This document shows, piece by piece, positions 1 to 6,661 of a stretch of 64,000 nt of DNA; the first letter of the stretch is position 1, and the number at the start of each line of letters is the position of its first letter. Under the pieces are notes generated by a model that saw only the letters and a program-made list of their open reading frames with translations, ran no database searches and had not been told where the DNA came from. Source of the DNA: an uncultured Tenacibaculum sp. GTDB taxonomy: Bacteria > Bacteroidota > Bacteroidia > Flavobacteriales > Flavobacteriaceae. The stretch spans positions 930,001-994,000 of the forward strand of contig CANLQH010000001.1 in assembly GCA_947493285.1 (NCBI GenBank), written 5' to 3'. The position numbers and the translations under genes are program-made.

Positions 1-136
1 CAAAAGACACTACCGTCATTCCAATTACAATTTTCGGAATATTTAATTTTAACGACAATCCAACTGCTGCCTTTAAAAGCCAATTACCTCCAAGTACCAA
101 CAACACTAATCCTAAAACGATATACAGAATACTCAT
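1..136 (-). CDS. Calcium/sodium antiporter (YrbG/CaCA family), N-terminal fragment
   Basis: Only the first 45 codons lie in the window; the gene runs off the left edge. The translation begins MSILYIVLGLVLLVLGGNW and continues through a stretch ending IVIGMTVVSF. This matches the first TM helix (GG/GADWLV-like) and the start of the alpha-1 repeat (P-x-x-VIGxTVVxFGTSxPE) of K+-independent Na+/Ca2+ exchangers of the YrbG family. These are inner-membrane proteins that export Ca2+ in exchange for Na+. The ATG at 134-136 is the only start in frame with the repeat. The assignment rests on a short segment but the motif is distinctive. Confidence 0.75.
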   Translation of the reverse strand, partial: MSILYIVLGLVLLVLGGNWLLKAAVGLSLKLNIPKIVIGMTVVSF

Positions 137-342
137 AAAATATTTTTATGCTGCGAAGATAGCTTTTTTAACATATTTATTTTTTCTAAAAAAGATACTA
201 AAAAACGTTTAGAAAAAACATGATAATTATCAGCATAACAAGTTTTACAAAAAATCAAACTACCTTTTTTCACCACCAAAAACACACAATTTCCTTTACT
301 TTTTAAAACAATCAAAAAAAACTCCTTTATTTTATAACACAT

Positions 343-657
343 TTAAACACCAAATAATTAATATCATTACATATTTAAACCTACTTCAAGAAGTCTATAT
401 TTCATATTAAAACAGTAAATACTTTTTTAACTTCATATGTAAATTCAATTAAATTAAATTGATATAAACTATTTGGCGAGATGGTTTGAAACCTCATATA
501 TTGAAAAAAACAATTCCGGAATCAACTAATATTCACTAATTAAAAACACTAAAAACTAATGATTGCTATCGCACTAAAATTAATTATTATTGCAGCCAAA
601 ATTGCTATTACTATTACACAACAATTATTTTAATCAACTATTTAAAAAAATTACACT
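343..657. other. AT-rich intergenic region upstream of the SPFH gene
   Basis: This 315-base stretch is very AT-rich and holds no recognisable gene. A 24-codon hydrophobic ORF (559-633, MIAIALKLIIIAAKIAITIT then QQLF) ends 24 bases before the SPFH gene; it is noted separately as a finding because there is no further support that it is translated. Confidence 0.5.
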
Positions 658-1995
658 ATGCTAACATTTATCGGAATTTTATTAGTCGTTATAGGACTAA
701 CAACCATTGTATTAAATTCAATTATTAAAAACAACAAAGTTTTAAACTGGTTCACCCTGCAAAGAAGTATCCAATTTACCATTTTAGGAGTTTTAATGAG
801 CATTATAACAGGAATGTTTTTTTACGCAGATGCAGGTACCGCTTATGCCGTACAGTACGTGTCTGGTGGAGATAAGATGATTACCACTCAGGGGTTAAAA
901 CTTAAATGGTGGGGACGAATCATTCCATTATCATATGAAATATCAATTAAAGATATTATTGTTGATGATGAAAGTGAACTTCCTAAAAGTGGACAAGGAA
1001 TGTACAACAGAAAATCTCAAAAATGGGAATTCAGCGACGCTATTAAAGCAGAAATCAGTACTTCTGTAATTGTTGGAGTTAACATTAATGACGAAGAAAT
1101 TTTCTTGAACATGGCAGACAGAAACAGAAGTGAATCTAAATTAATTTACGGTAGGGTTTTACCAAATATTGATGCTGCTATTAAAAACACTTGTAAGCTA
1201 ATGGATGCTCAAGATTACATCTCAGGACAAGCATCTGATTTTGATAGATACTTTAGAGATCAATTAGAAAACGGAATGTACCAAGTTGAACAATACTATG
1301 AGTCAGAAAACATTAATGAAGTTGTTGGAGACACTACAACAGTTAGAAAAATTAATGTTGGAAAATCTAGCAAACAAAAGAAGTTTAGAATCAAAAGAAA
1401 CTCAGATGGAAGTATTATTAGAGACAATTCTAACACCTTAAAGCAATATGGCTTAAAGATTTACCAAGCTCAAGTTACCGGAATCGACTGGGAAGAATCT
1501 TTTGATGAAAGATTAGACCTACAGAAGAATGAAGTTGCACAAACTCAGTTAGAAAAACAACAAGCTGAACGTGAATACTATAGAGCTAAGAAAGAGGTTG
1601 CAAAAGGGGAATCTGAAAAAGCAAAAGAACGTGCTCGTTTAGAAAAAGCGCAAATACAACAAACAATTGCTGCAGAAACAGAAGCTAAAGTTGCTGAGTT
1701 CAATTTAATTAAAGAGAAAAAGCAATTTGAAGTTGAGCAATACAAAGCAAAAAGTAAAAAAGTTGCTGCTGACGCTCAATACTATGAAAATGCAAAATTA
1801 GTAAGCGCTGGTTTAACACCTCAAGAAAAAGCTGAGTGGGAATACAAAACTGCTGTGGGTGTTGCACAACAAATTAAAGACCTACAACTACCATCAACAT
1901 ATATTGAAGGAAGTAAAAACGGAAATAGTGGAAATTTACTGCAATCTTTAATTGGTGCTGATCTTGCAAAAAAAATGATGGAAAACAAAAAGTAA
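658..1995 (+). CDS. SPFH/band-7 domain membrane protein
   Basis: A 445-residue protein with two N-terminal membrane segments (about residues 2-22 and 37-56). A band-7/SPFH-like region follows (about 60-290, with strands such as YAVQYVSGGDKMITTQGLKL and the later QAQVTGIDWEESFDERL). Then comes a long charged coiled coil (about 290-375, rich in QKNE, KEVAKGESEKAKERARLEKA) and a C-terminal tail ending ADLAKKMMENKK. This is the architecture of stomatin/flotillin-type scaffold proteins, which oligomerise at the membrane and often modulate proteases or channels. The ATG at 658 precedes the first TM helix, and a strong terminator follows (2011-2041), so it looks monocistronic. The partner protein is not evident here. 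Confidence 0.8.
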   Translation: MLTFIGILLVVIGLTTIVLNSIIKNNKVLNWFTLQRSIQFTILGVLMSIITGMFFYADAGTAYAVQYVSGGDKMITTQGLKLKWWGRIIPLSYEISIKDIIVDDESELPKSGQGMYNRKSQKWEFSDAIKAEISTSVIVGVNINDEEIFLNMADRNRSESKLIYGRVLPNIDAAIKNTCKLMDAQDYISGQASDFDRYFRDQLENGMYQVEQYYESENINEVVGDTTTVRKINVGKSSKQKKFRIKRNSDGSIIRDNSNTLKQYGLKIYQAQVTGIDWEESFDERLDLQKNEVAQTQLEKQQAEREYYRAKKEVAKGESEKAKERARLEKAQIQQTIAAETEAKVAEFNLIKEKKQFEVEQYKAKSKKVAADAQYYENAKLVSAGLTPQEKAEWEYKTAVGVAQQIKDLQLPSTYIEGSKNGNSGNLLQSLIGADLAKKMMENKK

Positions 1996-2010
1996 CCCTA
2001 ACTAACTACA

Positions 2011-2045
2011 AAGAGTGAAGCTTTAAAAAAGCTTCACTCTTATTA
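2011..2045 (+). terminator. Rho-independent terminator after the SPFH gene
   Basis: An 11-bp inverted repeat AAGAGTGAAGC (2011-2021) and GCTTCACTCTT (2031-2041) encloses a 9-nt A/T loop and runs into a T-rich stretch. It lies 16 bases after the SPFH stop codon. Confidence 0.8.
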
Positions 2046-2061
2046 ACAAATTATTTTTCAG

Positions 2062-2069
2062 TATTTTTG
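2062..2069 (+). promoter_or_regulatory. Bacteroidota -7 promoter element (TATTTTTG)
   Basis: It matches the TAnnTTTG -7 consensus of the Bacteroidota housekeeping sigma factor and lies 18 bases before the ATG of the 50-residue protein, just after the SPFH terminator. No clear -33 TTG is seen. Confidence 0.4.
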
Positions 2070-2087
2070 ATATAGAATCAACTTATA

Positions 2088-2240
2088 ATGAAAAAACAAT
2101 TATTTAAAGTTTTAGCCAAACTAAACAAGACCCTATTACCTTCTTTTACAAAAAAAGAATTGGATATCTCTAAGGCATCAAAATTTCAATTAGCAATTAT
2201 TGGATGGCGTGCTTTTGTAACTATAAATTCGTTGGATTAA
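2088..2240 (+). CDS. Conserved small basic protein (about 50 aa; often misannotated as SsrA-binding protein)
   Basis: The 50-codon frame gives MKKQLFKVLAKLNKTLLPSF then TKKELDISKASKFQLAIIGW and ends RAFVTINSLD. I recognise this as a short, Lys-rich protein common in Flavobacteriia, with the same N-terminal MKK-hydrophobic-LAKLNK pattern and C-terminal IGWR-x-x-VT-x-N-x-LD. Databases often label it SsrA-binding protein, but it is far too short to be SmpB and shows none of its fold. A -7 promoter box lies upstream and the DUF2007 gene starts 12 bases after its stop, suggesting co-transcription. The function is unknown. Confidence 0.7.
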   Translation: MKKQLFKVLAKLNKTLLPSFTKKELDISKASKFQLAIIGWRAFVTINSLD

Positions 2241-2251
2241 AATTTACTATT

Positions 2252-2479
2252 ATGACTGATTACACTAAGTTTTTTACTGGGACTTCTATTTTTGTTGATA
2301 GGCTAGATTACCTACTAAAAGAAGTAAGTATTCCTACTTTAATAAAGAATCATCATAAATCTGCCATCTTAAGTGGATTTGGACAATCAATGGACTCTGT
2401 TGAATTATTTATCTATACATCTGATATTGAAAAAGCTACACCAATATTAGAAAATTTTAAAAAAGAAATTTCAGAATAA
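2252..2479 (+). CDS. DUF2007 domain protein (putative signal-transducing protein)
   Basis: A 75-residue protein starting MTDYTKFFTGTSIFVDRLDY. It has the ferredoxin-like DUF2007 pattern: beta strand YTKFFTG, a helix with LDYLLKE, IPTLIKN, then GFGQ, VELFIYTSDIEKATPIL and a C-terminal helix. A longer frame from 2204 exists, but it would overlap the preceding gene and adds residues unlike the family, so ATG 2252 is preferred. The family is thought to be a PII-like small regulatory fold, but no biochemical role is established. Confidence 0.75.
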   Translation: MTDYTKFFTGTSIFVDRLDYLLKEVSIPTLIKNHHKSAILSGFGQSMDSVELFIYTSDIEKATPILENFKKEISE

Positions 2480-2503
2480 TTTTTCAGAACTAAAAAACAT
2501 TCC

Positions 2504-2511
2504 TATATTTG
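2504..2511 (+). promoter_or_regulatory. -7 promoter element of tRNA-Arg (TATATTTG)
   Basis: An exact TAnnTTTG match ending 12 bases before the first base of tRNA-Arg, the spacing expected for a primary tRNA transcript. Confidence 0.6.
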
Positions 2512-2523
2512 CACCCGCAAAAC

Positions 2524-2597
2524 GGCCTCGTGGCGCAACTGAATAGCGCACTTGATTACGGCTCAAGAGGTTACAGGTTTGAATCCTGTCGAGGTCA
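2524..2597 (+). tRNA. tRNA-Arg (anticodon ACG)
   Basis: The cloverleaf folds fully. The acceptor stem pairs 2524-2530 with 2590-2596 (one G-U), the D stem GCGC/GCGC pairs 2533-2536 with 2546-2549, and the anticodon stem CTTGA/TCAAG pairs 2551-2555 with 2563-2567. The loop TTACGGC puts ACG at 2558-2560, and the T arm is ACAGG-TTTGAAT-CCTGT. The discriminator is A2597 and CCA is not encoded. Its 3' end is repeated at 3768-3783, marking it as a site of integration. Confidence 0.95.
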
Positions 2598-2601
2598 CAA
2601 A
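2586..2601 (+). repeat. Putative attachment site at the tRNA-Arg 3' end (left copy)
   Basis: The 16-base string CTGTCGAGGTCACAAA covers the 3' strand of the T stem, the 3' acceptor strand, the discriminator and four bases beyond. It recurs exactly at 3768-3783. Direct repeats of a tRNA 3' end on both sides of foreign DNA are the usual footprint of tyrosine-recombinase integration. Confidence 0.75.
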
Positions 2602-2615
2602 TTTTTCAAAAAACA

Positions 2616-2646
2616 AACCCTAAGATACTGATTCTTAGGGTTTTAT
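2616..2646 (+). terminator. Terminator following tRNA-Arg, inside the insertion
   Basis: The 10-bp stem AACCCTAAGA (2616-2625) and TCTTAGGGTT (2633-2642) with a 7-nt loop is followed by TTATTTTG. It now terminates the tRNA transcript but probably came in with the inserted DNA. Confidence 0.75.
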
Positions 2647-2864
2647 TTTGCAAAAAACTAGGATTCAACACTCCCCTCAACCTAAAAACATAAACTTTTA
2701 GTTTTCAGCGAATTAACTCATTTTTTTATTCAAAAAAACAGAATTTTTCCCCTCAAACTCCCCTGTAAACTTTTAAGGTAACATTTAAGTTTTGAAGTAT
2801 CTTCTTTTTTTTAATTTATAAAGTCATTATATTTTCATTTTAAAAACCCACATTTTTACTAGCT

Positions 2865-3659
2865 ATGAACAAAGAAAGAAGATTCTACACATTTTACACG
2901 GCAATTGGTATTATTCTATTATTACTAGCAATTTTCGGACCGTACCTATTTTCAAAAATTTCTCTAGGCCCTGAGTTTAATGAAAACACTGGTTATATAG
3001 GGGACACAATCGGAGGAATAACTGCTCCTTTTATAAACTTACTTGCTGCATTACTAGTATGGATATCATTCAGAGAACAAGTCAAAGCAAATAAACTATT
3101 AAGCAAAGAAACTAGCTATAGTTTTATTAACTCATTAGTCAGTAATTTTAAAACTAATTTTGAAAGAGATATAACTGAATATGATAATGTTTTTAAGCGC
3201 TTATATAATTTTAATTTTGCCTTAGAAATTCAAAACATAAAAATAACTCAAATAAATTATGATAAAATTTACAATGAAGAAGACATACCCGAAGTTATAA
3301 AAAAAAGTCTTGATGAATTATTTAAAAGCTGCAACTCCTTTTTAATAAATGTTTCTGGAACCTCAAATTCTTTAACAACAATTATTAATAACATTGAACT
3401 TTCAAATCTAGATAAAAACATAAAGCATTCTCTTCTTGAAAATATTAAACCAGAATACAGAAAACTTCAGAAATACAATAACAACTGTTTAAAAGTTATC
3501 AAATTTCTAGAAGAAAACCTAAAATTATCAGGTTTTACAAAAGCTCATATTAGTGAACTTTCCTATAAAAGAGAGCCTCTAAACTCCTCTATAGCTAAAT
3601 ATCGTTTTTTTAATTTAAGGCTATTCTCTAAAAAAAAGATAACAGAAAAATATATTTAA
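2865..3659 (+). CDS. Putative phage abortive-infection protein (PutAbiC-like), two-TM membrane protein
   Basis: A 264-residue protein with two N-terminal membrane helices (about residues 12-31 and 50-68). The second is preceded by GYIGDTIGGITAPFINLLAA and followed by ISFREQVKANK. The G-x-x-GD-x-x-GG-x-x-x-P motif before TM2 and the Q at the helix end are typical of proteins in Pfam PF16872 (putAbiC, putative phage abortive infection). The rest is a cytoplasmic, mostly helical Lys/Asn-rich domain. It is the only gene in the tRNA-Arg insertion, so it looks like cargo. I infer a role in phage defence; the sequence alone does not show it. No enzyme motif is visible. Confidence 0.6.
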   Translation: MNKERRFYTFYTAIGIILLLLAIFGPYLFSKISLGPEFNENTGYIGDTIGGITAPFINLLAALLVWISFREQVKANKLLSKETSYSFINSLVSNFKTNFERDITEYDNVFKRLYNFNFALEIQNIKITQINYDKIYNEEDIPEVIKKSLDELFKSCNSFLINVSGTSNSLTTIINNIELSNLDKNIKHSLLENIKPEYRKLQKYNNNCLKVIKFLEENLKLSGFTKAHISELSYKREPLNSSIAKYRFFNLRLFSKKKITEKYI

Positions 3660-3767
3660 ACTTAACAACATTCTCAAACAAACATTACACATCAATACTC
3701 CCTAAAAACTCCCCCGTAAAACACATAAGAGGCTAAATATCAGAAATATATGAACACAAAAATAATA

Positions 3768-3783
3768 CTGTCGAGGTCACAAA
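3768..3783 (+). repeat. Putative attachment site, right copy of the tRNA-Arg 3' end
   Basis: An exact 16-base copy of 2586-2601 in the same orientation, with no tRNA body upstream of it. The preceding bases (TAATA versus GAATC in the tRNA) retain partial similarity. Confidence 0.75.
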
Positions 3784-3811
3784 AGCTCATCTTAATTGAT
3801 GAGCTTTTTTT
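3782..3811 (+). terminator. Terminator next to the right att copy
   Basis: The 10-bp stem AAAGCTCATC (3782-3791) and GATGAGCTTT (3798-3807) with a 6-nt loop is followed by TTTT. Its contact with the tRNA 3' repeat suggests it was the ancestral tRNA-Arg terminator. Confidence 0.75.
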
Positions 3812-3989
3812 GTATATAAATATTACTTCGACTACAGAATAAGAGAAATTTCCATAATTAAGTAAAGTAGCTCTTATACATCAACACACCTTAAAAAACT
3901 TATAATTTTACCTTACTTTTTTTATGGTTTTTTCCCACTGTTTCTTTGATTAATTATTTAACATTGATAAACTTTAAAACTTTTTAATT
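3784..3989. other. Intergenic region between the insertion and the GG-leader peptide
   Basis: Apart from the terminator at its start, this AT-rich stretch shows no ORF, tRNA or repeat that I can support. The leader peptide promoter must lie here, but I see no clear TAnnTTTG box. Confidence 0.4.
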
Positions 3990-4154
3990 ATGCTAAATAA
4001 CATAGTGAACTTAGGTTTAGCCCTAAGCAAATCAGAACAACAATCTATTAATGGTGGCTATATGAAGCCTAATTGCGATTGGGCTGGACCAACAAGGAGT
4101 TGTCCTCCTGGATATTATTACGAAACTAGCACAAACTGTTGTTACGAATATTAA
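3990..4154 (+). CDS. Cys-rich small peptide with a double-glycine-type leader (bacteriocin-like)
   Basis: A 54-residue ORF. Its leader MLNNIVNLGLALSKSEQQSI ends NGG, followed by a 31-residue core with four Cys (CDWAGPTRSC, then YETSTNCCYEY). The pattern L-x-K-x-E-Q-x-x-I-x-GG is the leader of Bacteroidota bacteriocin-like/ComC-type peptides, which are cut after GG and exported by peptidase-containing ABC transporters. A good intrinsic terminator starts 6 bases after the stop, supporting a real short transcript. No C39 transporter, modifying enzyme or immunity gene is nearby, so it is an orphan here. Function (toxin, signal or secreted peptide) is inferred only from the leader. Confidence 0.7.
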   Translation: MLNNIVNLGLALSKSEQQSINGGYMKPNCDWAGPTRSCPPGYYYETSTNCCYEY

Positions 4155-4160
4155 AATATC

Positions 4161-4185
4161 AAGCGAAATTCGGTTCGCTTTTTTA
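4161..4185 (+). terminator. Terminator of the GG-leader peptide gene
   Basis: The stem AAGCGAA (4161-4167) and TTCGCTT (4174-4180) with a 6-nt loop is followed by TTTTATTTT, immediately after the peptide stop codon. Confidence 0.8.
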
Positions 4186-4213
4186 TTTTACAATGTTATT
4201 TTTGTATAATAGA

Positions 4214-4345
4214 AAAGACCTTGAAACTTAATTCAAGGCCTTTCCGTCTAACCAAACTTAGTATAAAAACTAACTACTACTATCTTTAATCTCTTAAAAC
4301 AAAGCTTCTCTTTTCGTATCACATTCTACTTACTAAGAGAAGCTT
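4214..4345. other. Two inverted repeats in the gene-free region 4155-4493
   Basis: A 12-bp stem with one mismatch (4214-4225 with 4232-4243, AAAGACCTTGAA and TTCAAGGCCTTT) is followed by an 11-bp inverted repeat AAGCTTCTCTT (4302-4312) and AAGAGAAGCTT (4335-4345) with a 22-nt spacer. They resemble remnant terminators of genes no longer present. I find no credible CDS on either strand between 4155 and 4493. Confidence 0.4.
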
Positions 4346-4464
4346 ATATATATTCACTTTAAGGGTAATCTTCTATTTTAATCGAGCAAACATTTAAAAC
4401 ACTTATTGCTCGCTTACATTATTATGACACCATTTTTTTTAATAGGTCACATAAAAACAAAAAA

Positions 4465-4494
4465 AAACTCAAAAAAAGTTTTTTTTGAGTTTTT
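4465..4494 (-). terminator. Terminator at the end of the tpiA-clpS operon
   Basis: ACTC with flanking A-runs (4467-4477) pairs with GAGT and flanking T-runs (4480-4493), giving an A/T-rich hairpin directly beyond the last gene of the minus-strand operon. It could act in both directions. Confidence 0.5.
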
Positions 4495-4766
4495 TAATAT
4501 AAATATTTTCTTAAAAAAATTCGGTGTTCTGGTATTGACTTATCATAACCCTCTACCAAAAGCTCTAGTATTTCTGGGGGATTCACCCCTATTTCTTTTT
4601 TTGACTTGAATTTTGAAACATACAAATTAAAATTATCATTATTTTTTTCAAAAATTAAAAAATGTTGCTCATTTAAAACTGAAAAACAAATTTCTTCTCC
4701 TGAAAAAGCACCCGATTCATCTTTTTTAAATTCAGAAAAACCGTAATATCTAAAAACGTTTTCCAT
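4494..4766 (-). CDS. Hypothetical small protein downstream of clpS
   Basis: The 90-residue product begins MENVFRYYGFSEFKKDESGA and contains EEICFSVLNEQHFLIFEKNN, with a C-terminus of EGYDKSIPEHRIFLRKYLY. I do not recognise the family. It has no signal peptide or TM segment and reads as a small cytoplasmic alpha/beta protein. Its start lies one base after the clpS stop, so it is almost certainly translated from the same message, and a terminator follows its stop directly. The operon position is the main evidence that it is real. Confidence 0.6.
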   Translation of the reverse strand: MENVFRYYGFSEFKKDESGAFSGEEICFSVLNEQHFLIFEKNNDNFNLYVSKFKSKKEIGVNPPEILELLVEGYDKSIPEHRIFLRKYLY

Positions 4767-4767
4767 A

Positions 4768-5043
4768 TTAAACGATCTCAGCAGATAATCCTAATTGTAA
4801 TAATTTAGAACATTTAGGCTCTAAATCTTTATACTCTCCAGTTTTTACAGCGCATTTACCTTTATAATGCACTAGAATAGTACACTGTTCAGCTTGTTCT
4901 AATGTATGATCACAAACACTCACCAAACTATCAATTACAAAATCAAACGTATTTACATCATCATTATGTAAAACAATTTCATGCTTTCTTGTTTCTTGAA
5001 TCAAAACATCTAGCTCTTCTTGTATTTTTTCAATCGTACTCAT
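4768..5043 (-). CDS. clpS: ATP-dependent Clp protease adaptor ClpS
   Basis: The 91-residue product has the ClpS core: HEIVLHNDDVNTFDFVIDSL (N-end-rule pocket, with the conserved Asn-Asp-Asp and a Thr-Phe before the helix), then LEQAEQCTILVHYKGKCAVK, where H and K sit in the conserved V-H-x-x-G-x-A segment. ClpS binds N-degron substrates and delivers them to ClpA/ClpC. The N-terminal tail (MSTIEKIQEELDVL) is short, as in other Bacteroidota. It sits between prmA (5 bases upstream) and a small hypothetical gene in the tpiA operon, an order I remember from other Bacteroidota. Confidence 0.93.
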   Translation of the reverse strand: MSTIEKIQEELDVLIQETRKHEIVLHNDDVNTFDFVIDSLVSVCDHTLEQAEQCTILVHYKGKCAVKTGEYKDLEPKCSKLLQLGLSAEIV

Positions 5044-5048
5044 TTACT

Positions 5049-5882
5049 CTATTTTTGATATTGCAAAGCTACCCAATTATTTCTTTCGATGGTTTTATTT
5101 AATGTTAAACCATATTTTGAAACTTCTGCATCTATAATTGGAATGTCTTCACTATAAAATCCACTTAACAATAAAATTCCATTTTCATTTAAACAACTTG
5201 TATAAATACTCATATCACCTAACAGAATATTACGATTAATATTTGCGATGATTATATCGTACTTTTTATCTTTTAAAAGCGAAGATTCACCTTCGTATAC
5301 TGATATGTTTTTACAATTATTTCTCTGAACATTTTCTACCGAATTTTCATAACACCAAGCATCAATATCAATAGCATCGATAGGATTTCCACCTTTCATT
5401 TCTGCAAAAATTGCTAAAATTCCAGTTCCACATCCCATATCTAACACCTTTTTATTCTCAACATCCAAATTAATTAAATGTTGCACCATCATATGTGTAG
5501 TTTCATGATGACCTGTACCAAAGCTCATTTTTGGTTCTATTACTATATCGTATTTTAAATTCGGGTTTTCATGAAAAGGTGCTCTAATACTTACTAAATC
5601 ATCAACTTGAATTGGATTAAAATTTTTCTCCCATTCAGCATTCCAATTAGTTTGTTCAATCTCTTTGTGCGTGAAATCAATTTTAAACTCCTCTGATTTT
5701 AAAGCAAAAACATTTGCTAAAACATCTTGATTCCAATCTTGTTTTTGAATATAAGCAGTAACTCCATTATCATTTTCAACAAAGCTCTCAAAACCTACCA
5801 TACCTAATTCTGCAATTAAAATTTCGGTTGCTGGCTCTTTTGGACTTACCTCAAAATTATATTCTATATAAATATTATCCAT
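5049..5882 (-). CDS. prmA: Ribosomal protein L11 methyltransferase
   Basis: A 277-residue class I SAM methyltransferase. It has the N-terminal substrate domain of PrmA (IYIEYNFEVSPKEPATEILI, then GMVGFESFVE), the linker PKMSFGTGHHETTHMM and the SAM-binding motif I VLDMGCGTGILAIFAEMKGG, then AIDIDAWCYENSVEN and IIANINRNIL (motif IV, the catalytic N-x-x-x region). PrmA trimethylates ribosomal protein L11 at several amines. Its ATG overlaps the tpiA stop by one base (TAATG), indicating translational coupling. Length and motif order are normal. Confidence 0.94.
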   Translation of the reverse strand: MDNIYIEYNFEVSPKEPATEILIAELGMVGFESFVENDNGVTAYIQKQDWNQDVLANVFALKSEEFKIDFTHKEIEQTNWNAEWEKNFNPIQVDDLVSIRAPFHENPNLKYDIVIEPKMSFGTGHHETTHMMVQHLINLDVENKKVLDMGCGTGILAIFAEMKGGNPIDAIDIDAWCYENSVENVQRNNCKNISVYEGESSLLKDKKYDIIIANINRNILLGDMSIYTSCLNENGILLLSGFYSEDIPIIDAEVSKYGLTLNKTIERNNWVALQYQK

Positions 5883-6640
5883 TAAATTGATTTAATAATC
5901 GCCAAAAAATCTTCAGCCTTTAAAGCTGCTCCTCCTATTAAACCTCCATCAACATCTTGTTTTGAAAATATTTCTTTTGCATTGGCTGGTTTTACACTAC
6001 CTCCATACAAGATTGAAATTTCATCAGCAACATCACTTCCATATTCTTTCGTCATGATTTCTCTAATAAACGCATGCATTTCTTGCGCCTGCTCTGGTGA
6101 AGCGGTTTCTCCTGTTCCTATTGCCCAAACTGGTTCATAAGCTAAAATAATTTTAGAAAAATCTTCTTTTTTAAGATGAAACAGTCCGTTTTTCAACTGA
6201 CTTTCAACAACTTTAAAATGATTTTCAGATTTTCTATCTTCTAACAATTCACCAAAGCAAAAAACAACTTCTAAATTATTTTCTAAAGCTGCATTTACTT
6301 TTTCCGCCAATAATGCATCAGACTCTCCAAAGTATTCTCTTCTTTCAGAATGCCCTAGAATAACAATATTTACTCCTATATCAGTTAACATATCAGCTGA
6401 CACCTCTCCTGTAAACGCACCACTTTTTGATTGATGCATATTCTGAGCCGCAACTTCTACACTCGACTTTTTAGTTCTTTTTATTGCAGTATTTAAATTA
6501 ACAAAACTAGGAGCTATAATTACCCTAGTATCATCGTTTAAACCATCTTTTACTCCTTTCTTAATTCCTTTAATAAGCTTTTTAGCTTCATCAAGGTTTT
6601 TATTCATCTTCCAGTTACCTGCAACGATTTTTTGTCTCAC
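5882..6640 (-). CDS. tpiA: Triosephosphate isomerase
   Basis: The 252-residue TIM-barrel enzyme interconverts dihydroxyacetone phosphate and glyceraldehyde-3-phosphate. Signature elements are VAGNWKMNK (Asn and catalytic Lys near residue 13), the catalytic His in VILGHSERREYFGE, the catalytic Glu in ILAYEPVWAIGTG, and the phosphate-binding ILYGGSVKPANA with GGLIGGAAL. All catalytic residues are present. The gene lies 21 bases after a TlpA-like lipoprotein gene and overlaps prmA by one base. Confidence 0.97.
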   Translation of the reverse strand: MRQKIVAGNWKMNKNLDEAKKLIKGIKKGVKDGLNDDTRVIIAPSFVNLNTAIKRTKKSSVEVAAQNMHQSKSGAFTGEVSADMLTDIGVNIVILGHSERREYFGESDALLAEKVNAALENNLEVVFCFGELLEDRKSENHFKVVESQLKNGLFHLKKEDFSKIILAYEPVWAIGTGETASPEQAQEMHAFIREIMTKEYGSDVADEISILYGGSVKPANAKEIFSKQDVDGGLIGGAALKAEDFLAIIKSI

Positions 6641-6661
6641 TATATTTTATTTTTGATTTTA

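Larger units (their letters stand above)
2586..3783. mobile_element. Small tRNA-Arg-integrated insertion (about 1.2 kb, no integrase)
   Basis: The segment between two copies of the tRNA-Arg 3' end carries its own terminator, one membrane-protein gene and AT-rich flanks, but no integrase. A second terminator directly abuts the right-hand repeat (3782-3807), as expected if it was the original terminator of the tRNA and was displaced by insertion. Two similar strings near the inner borders (ACTCCCCTGTAAAC at about 2758 and ACTCCCCCGTAAAAC at about 3709) may be recombinase arm-type sites. It is interpreted as a degenerate or satellite integrative element. Confidence 0.65.

Noticed and set aside
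133..342. A 69-codon minus-strand frame overlapping the antiporter start by four bases (ATGA)
   Set aside because: The product is low-complexity and AT-driven, with no recognisable family, promoter or RBS; the overlap alone is weak evidence.
2204..2251. A longer start for the DUF2007 protein at 2204
   Set aside because: It would overlap the 50-residue gene and adds residues unlike the family; ATG 2252 gives the conserved start.
4406..4609. A 67-codon plus-strand frame
   Set aside because: It runs through the terminator hairpin and antisense to the small gene after clpS; the composition is that of A/T runs.
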